10,556 nucleotides of DNA from an uncultured Verrucomicrobiota bacterium. GTDB lineage: Bacteria; Verrucomicrobiota; Kiritimatiellia; RFP12; UBA1067. The notes below the pieces were generated by a model. That model did no database searches. It was not told the origin of the DNA and saw nothing but the letters and a program-made list of their open reading frames with translations. Location of the stretch: the NCBI GenBank assembly GCA_946543025.1, contig CAMNLN010000100.1, positions 1 through 10,556 on the forward strand, written 5' to 3'. The position numbers were made by a program, and so were the translations under genes. Of the stretch, positions 9,799-10,556 are shown piece by piece; the first letter of the stretch is position 1; each line of letters starts with the position of its first letter.

Positions 9799-10556
9799 AT
9801 GAAAAAGTTGATGACCGTCATCTGCCTGTTGGCTGCCGCGATTGCCTCCGCAGAGGAGTGGACTGAAGACAAGGTGCGCGCGCTTGAGCGGCGCGCGATG
9901 GAGGCGGTGGCCGATCTCGCGCTCGTGCCGCCACAGCTCATCACGGCACCGGTCCCGGAAAAGTACCTGGCGGCGAACGAGGTGTGGGCAATGAACAACG
10001 GCGCGGCACTCACGCCGAAGGGACGCCTCTGGGCGAGCTGGGTCGGCGGCGGCGACTCGCCGGAGGCGTATACGACCTGCGTTTTCTCCGACGACAACGG
10101 CGAGACGTGGAACCCGCCCGCGCTCGTGGTGGACGGACACGACCCGAAGCGCATCCCGTTCCCGCGCAGCAACATCATCGCGAACCTCTGGACGGATCCC
10201 GCCGGCAAGTTGCACCTCTTCGTGAGCCAGTCCATGTGGCACAACGACGGGCGCATGGGCGTGTGGGAGACGATCTGCGCGAACCCAGACGACGTGAAGC
10301 CCGCCTGGTCGCCCATCCGCCGCATTTGCGACGGCGCGGCGCTCAACAAGCCGATCGTCCTCCGCAACGGCACGTGGCTCCTCCCCGTGGAGAACGCCCG
10401 CACGTGGGGACCGTGGGCGGGTCTGTTCGGCACGAGCAACAAGGACGCGGGCGCGTTCGCCCTCGCCTCGGCGGACGGCGGCAAAACGTGGACGCGACGC
10501 GGCGGCGTGACCGTGCCCGACAGCGACTGGCCGGAAAACCACTTTCTCGAATTGAA
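9799..10556 (+). CDS. Exported BNR/Asp-box sialidase-like glycosidase (3' partial)
   Basis: The frame is open from the ATG at 9799 to the window end, giving 252 residues of a longer protein. AAAGGA (9786-9791) is 7 bases before the start; a GTG directly before it is a less likely start. The signal peptide is MKKLMTVICLLAAAIASA, with cleavage probably before EE. Two Asp-boxes fit S-x-D-x-G-x-T-W: SDDNGETW (97-104) and SADGGKTW (224-231), which mark the beta-propeller fold of the BNR_2/sialidase superfamily. A segment with KRIPFPRSN (117-125) follows the first box. The standard GH33 FRIP/YRIP motif is not seen upstream of the first Asp-box, where it normally lies, so true sialidase activity is uncertain and another exo-glycosidase specificity is possible. 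It probably acts outside the cytoplasm on host or dietary glycans and is controlled by the divergent GntR gene. The C-terminal catalytic Tyr/Glu region lies beyond the window. Confidence 0.85.
   Translation, partial: MKKLMTVICLLAAAIASAEEWTEDKVRALERRAMEAVADLALVPPQLITAPVPEKYLAANEVWAMNNGAALTPKGRLWASWVGGGDSPEAYTTCVFSDDNGETWNPPALVVDGHDPKRIPFPRSNIIANLWTDPAGKLHLFVSQSMWHNDGRMGVWETICANPDDVKPAWSPIRRICDGAALNKPIVLRNGTWLLPVENARTWGPWAGLFGTSNKDAGAFALASADGGKTWTRRGGVTVPDSDWPENHFLEL

Noticed and set aside
9694..10542. Upstream extension of the GntR frame to a 510-codon protein
   Set aside because: The extra 283 residues are antisense to the sialidase-like gene and the control region, and the winged-helix domain begins at the downstream start.

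Overview
This window is GC-rich, densely coded DNA. It probably comes from an uncultured member of the Planctomycetota-Verrucomicrobiota-Chlamydiota group, with a Kiritimatiellota- or Lentisphaerota-like gut bacterium as my best guess. That is an inference from gene content: a very large Gly/Thr/Val-rich autotransporter-associated beta-strand repeat (PATR-type) protein without a barrel, a Tat-exported metallophosphoesterase, a GntR/FCD regulator facing a BNR-repeat sialidase-like protein, and weak or variable Shine-Dalgarno sites. There is no marker gene for firm taxonomy.

Layout. Bases 3-1394 (+) hold the C-terminal part of a membrane sensor phosphatase (dCache-type sensor, one membrane segment, SpoIIE/RsbU PP2C domain); its N-terminus lies upstream of the window. 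After 17 bases comes accA (1412-2227, +), the carboxyltransferase alpha subunit of acetyl-CoA carboxylase, in a short form. A 42-base gap with an extended -10 promoter leads to a 1863-residue exported repeat protein (2270-7861, +). It is followed after only 3 bases by a Tat-exported calcineurin-like phosphoesterase (7865-9001, +), so these two look translationally coupled. A GntR/FCD repressor (9010-9693, -) converges on the phosphoesterase with 8 bases between stop codons. A 105-base divergent control region (9694-9798) separates it from an exported BNR/Asp-box sialidase-like protein (9799 to the window end, +, truncated).

How the parts fit. There are three apparent transcription units: phosphatase-accA, repeat protein-phosphoesterase, and the divergent regulator/glycosidase pair. 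In the last, a perfect 12-bp palindrome of the FadR/UxuR type lies just downstream of the predicted glycosidase promoter, which suggests that the GntR protein represses the glycosidase and responds to a sugar-derived ligand. All three predicted promoters share a TGn-TAnAnT extended -10 box. The repeat protein contains three diverged copies of one passenger-like module and looks like several shorter passengers joined end to end.

No tRNA, rRNA, CRISPR array, insertion sequence or phage gene was seen. No stretch longer than 300 bases lacks a gene. I did not find a clearly new defence or mobile system. The most interesting parts are the modular exported giant with its coupled phosphoesterase, and the compact control region at 9694-9798.
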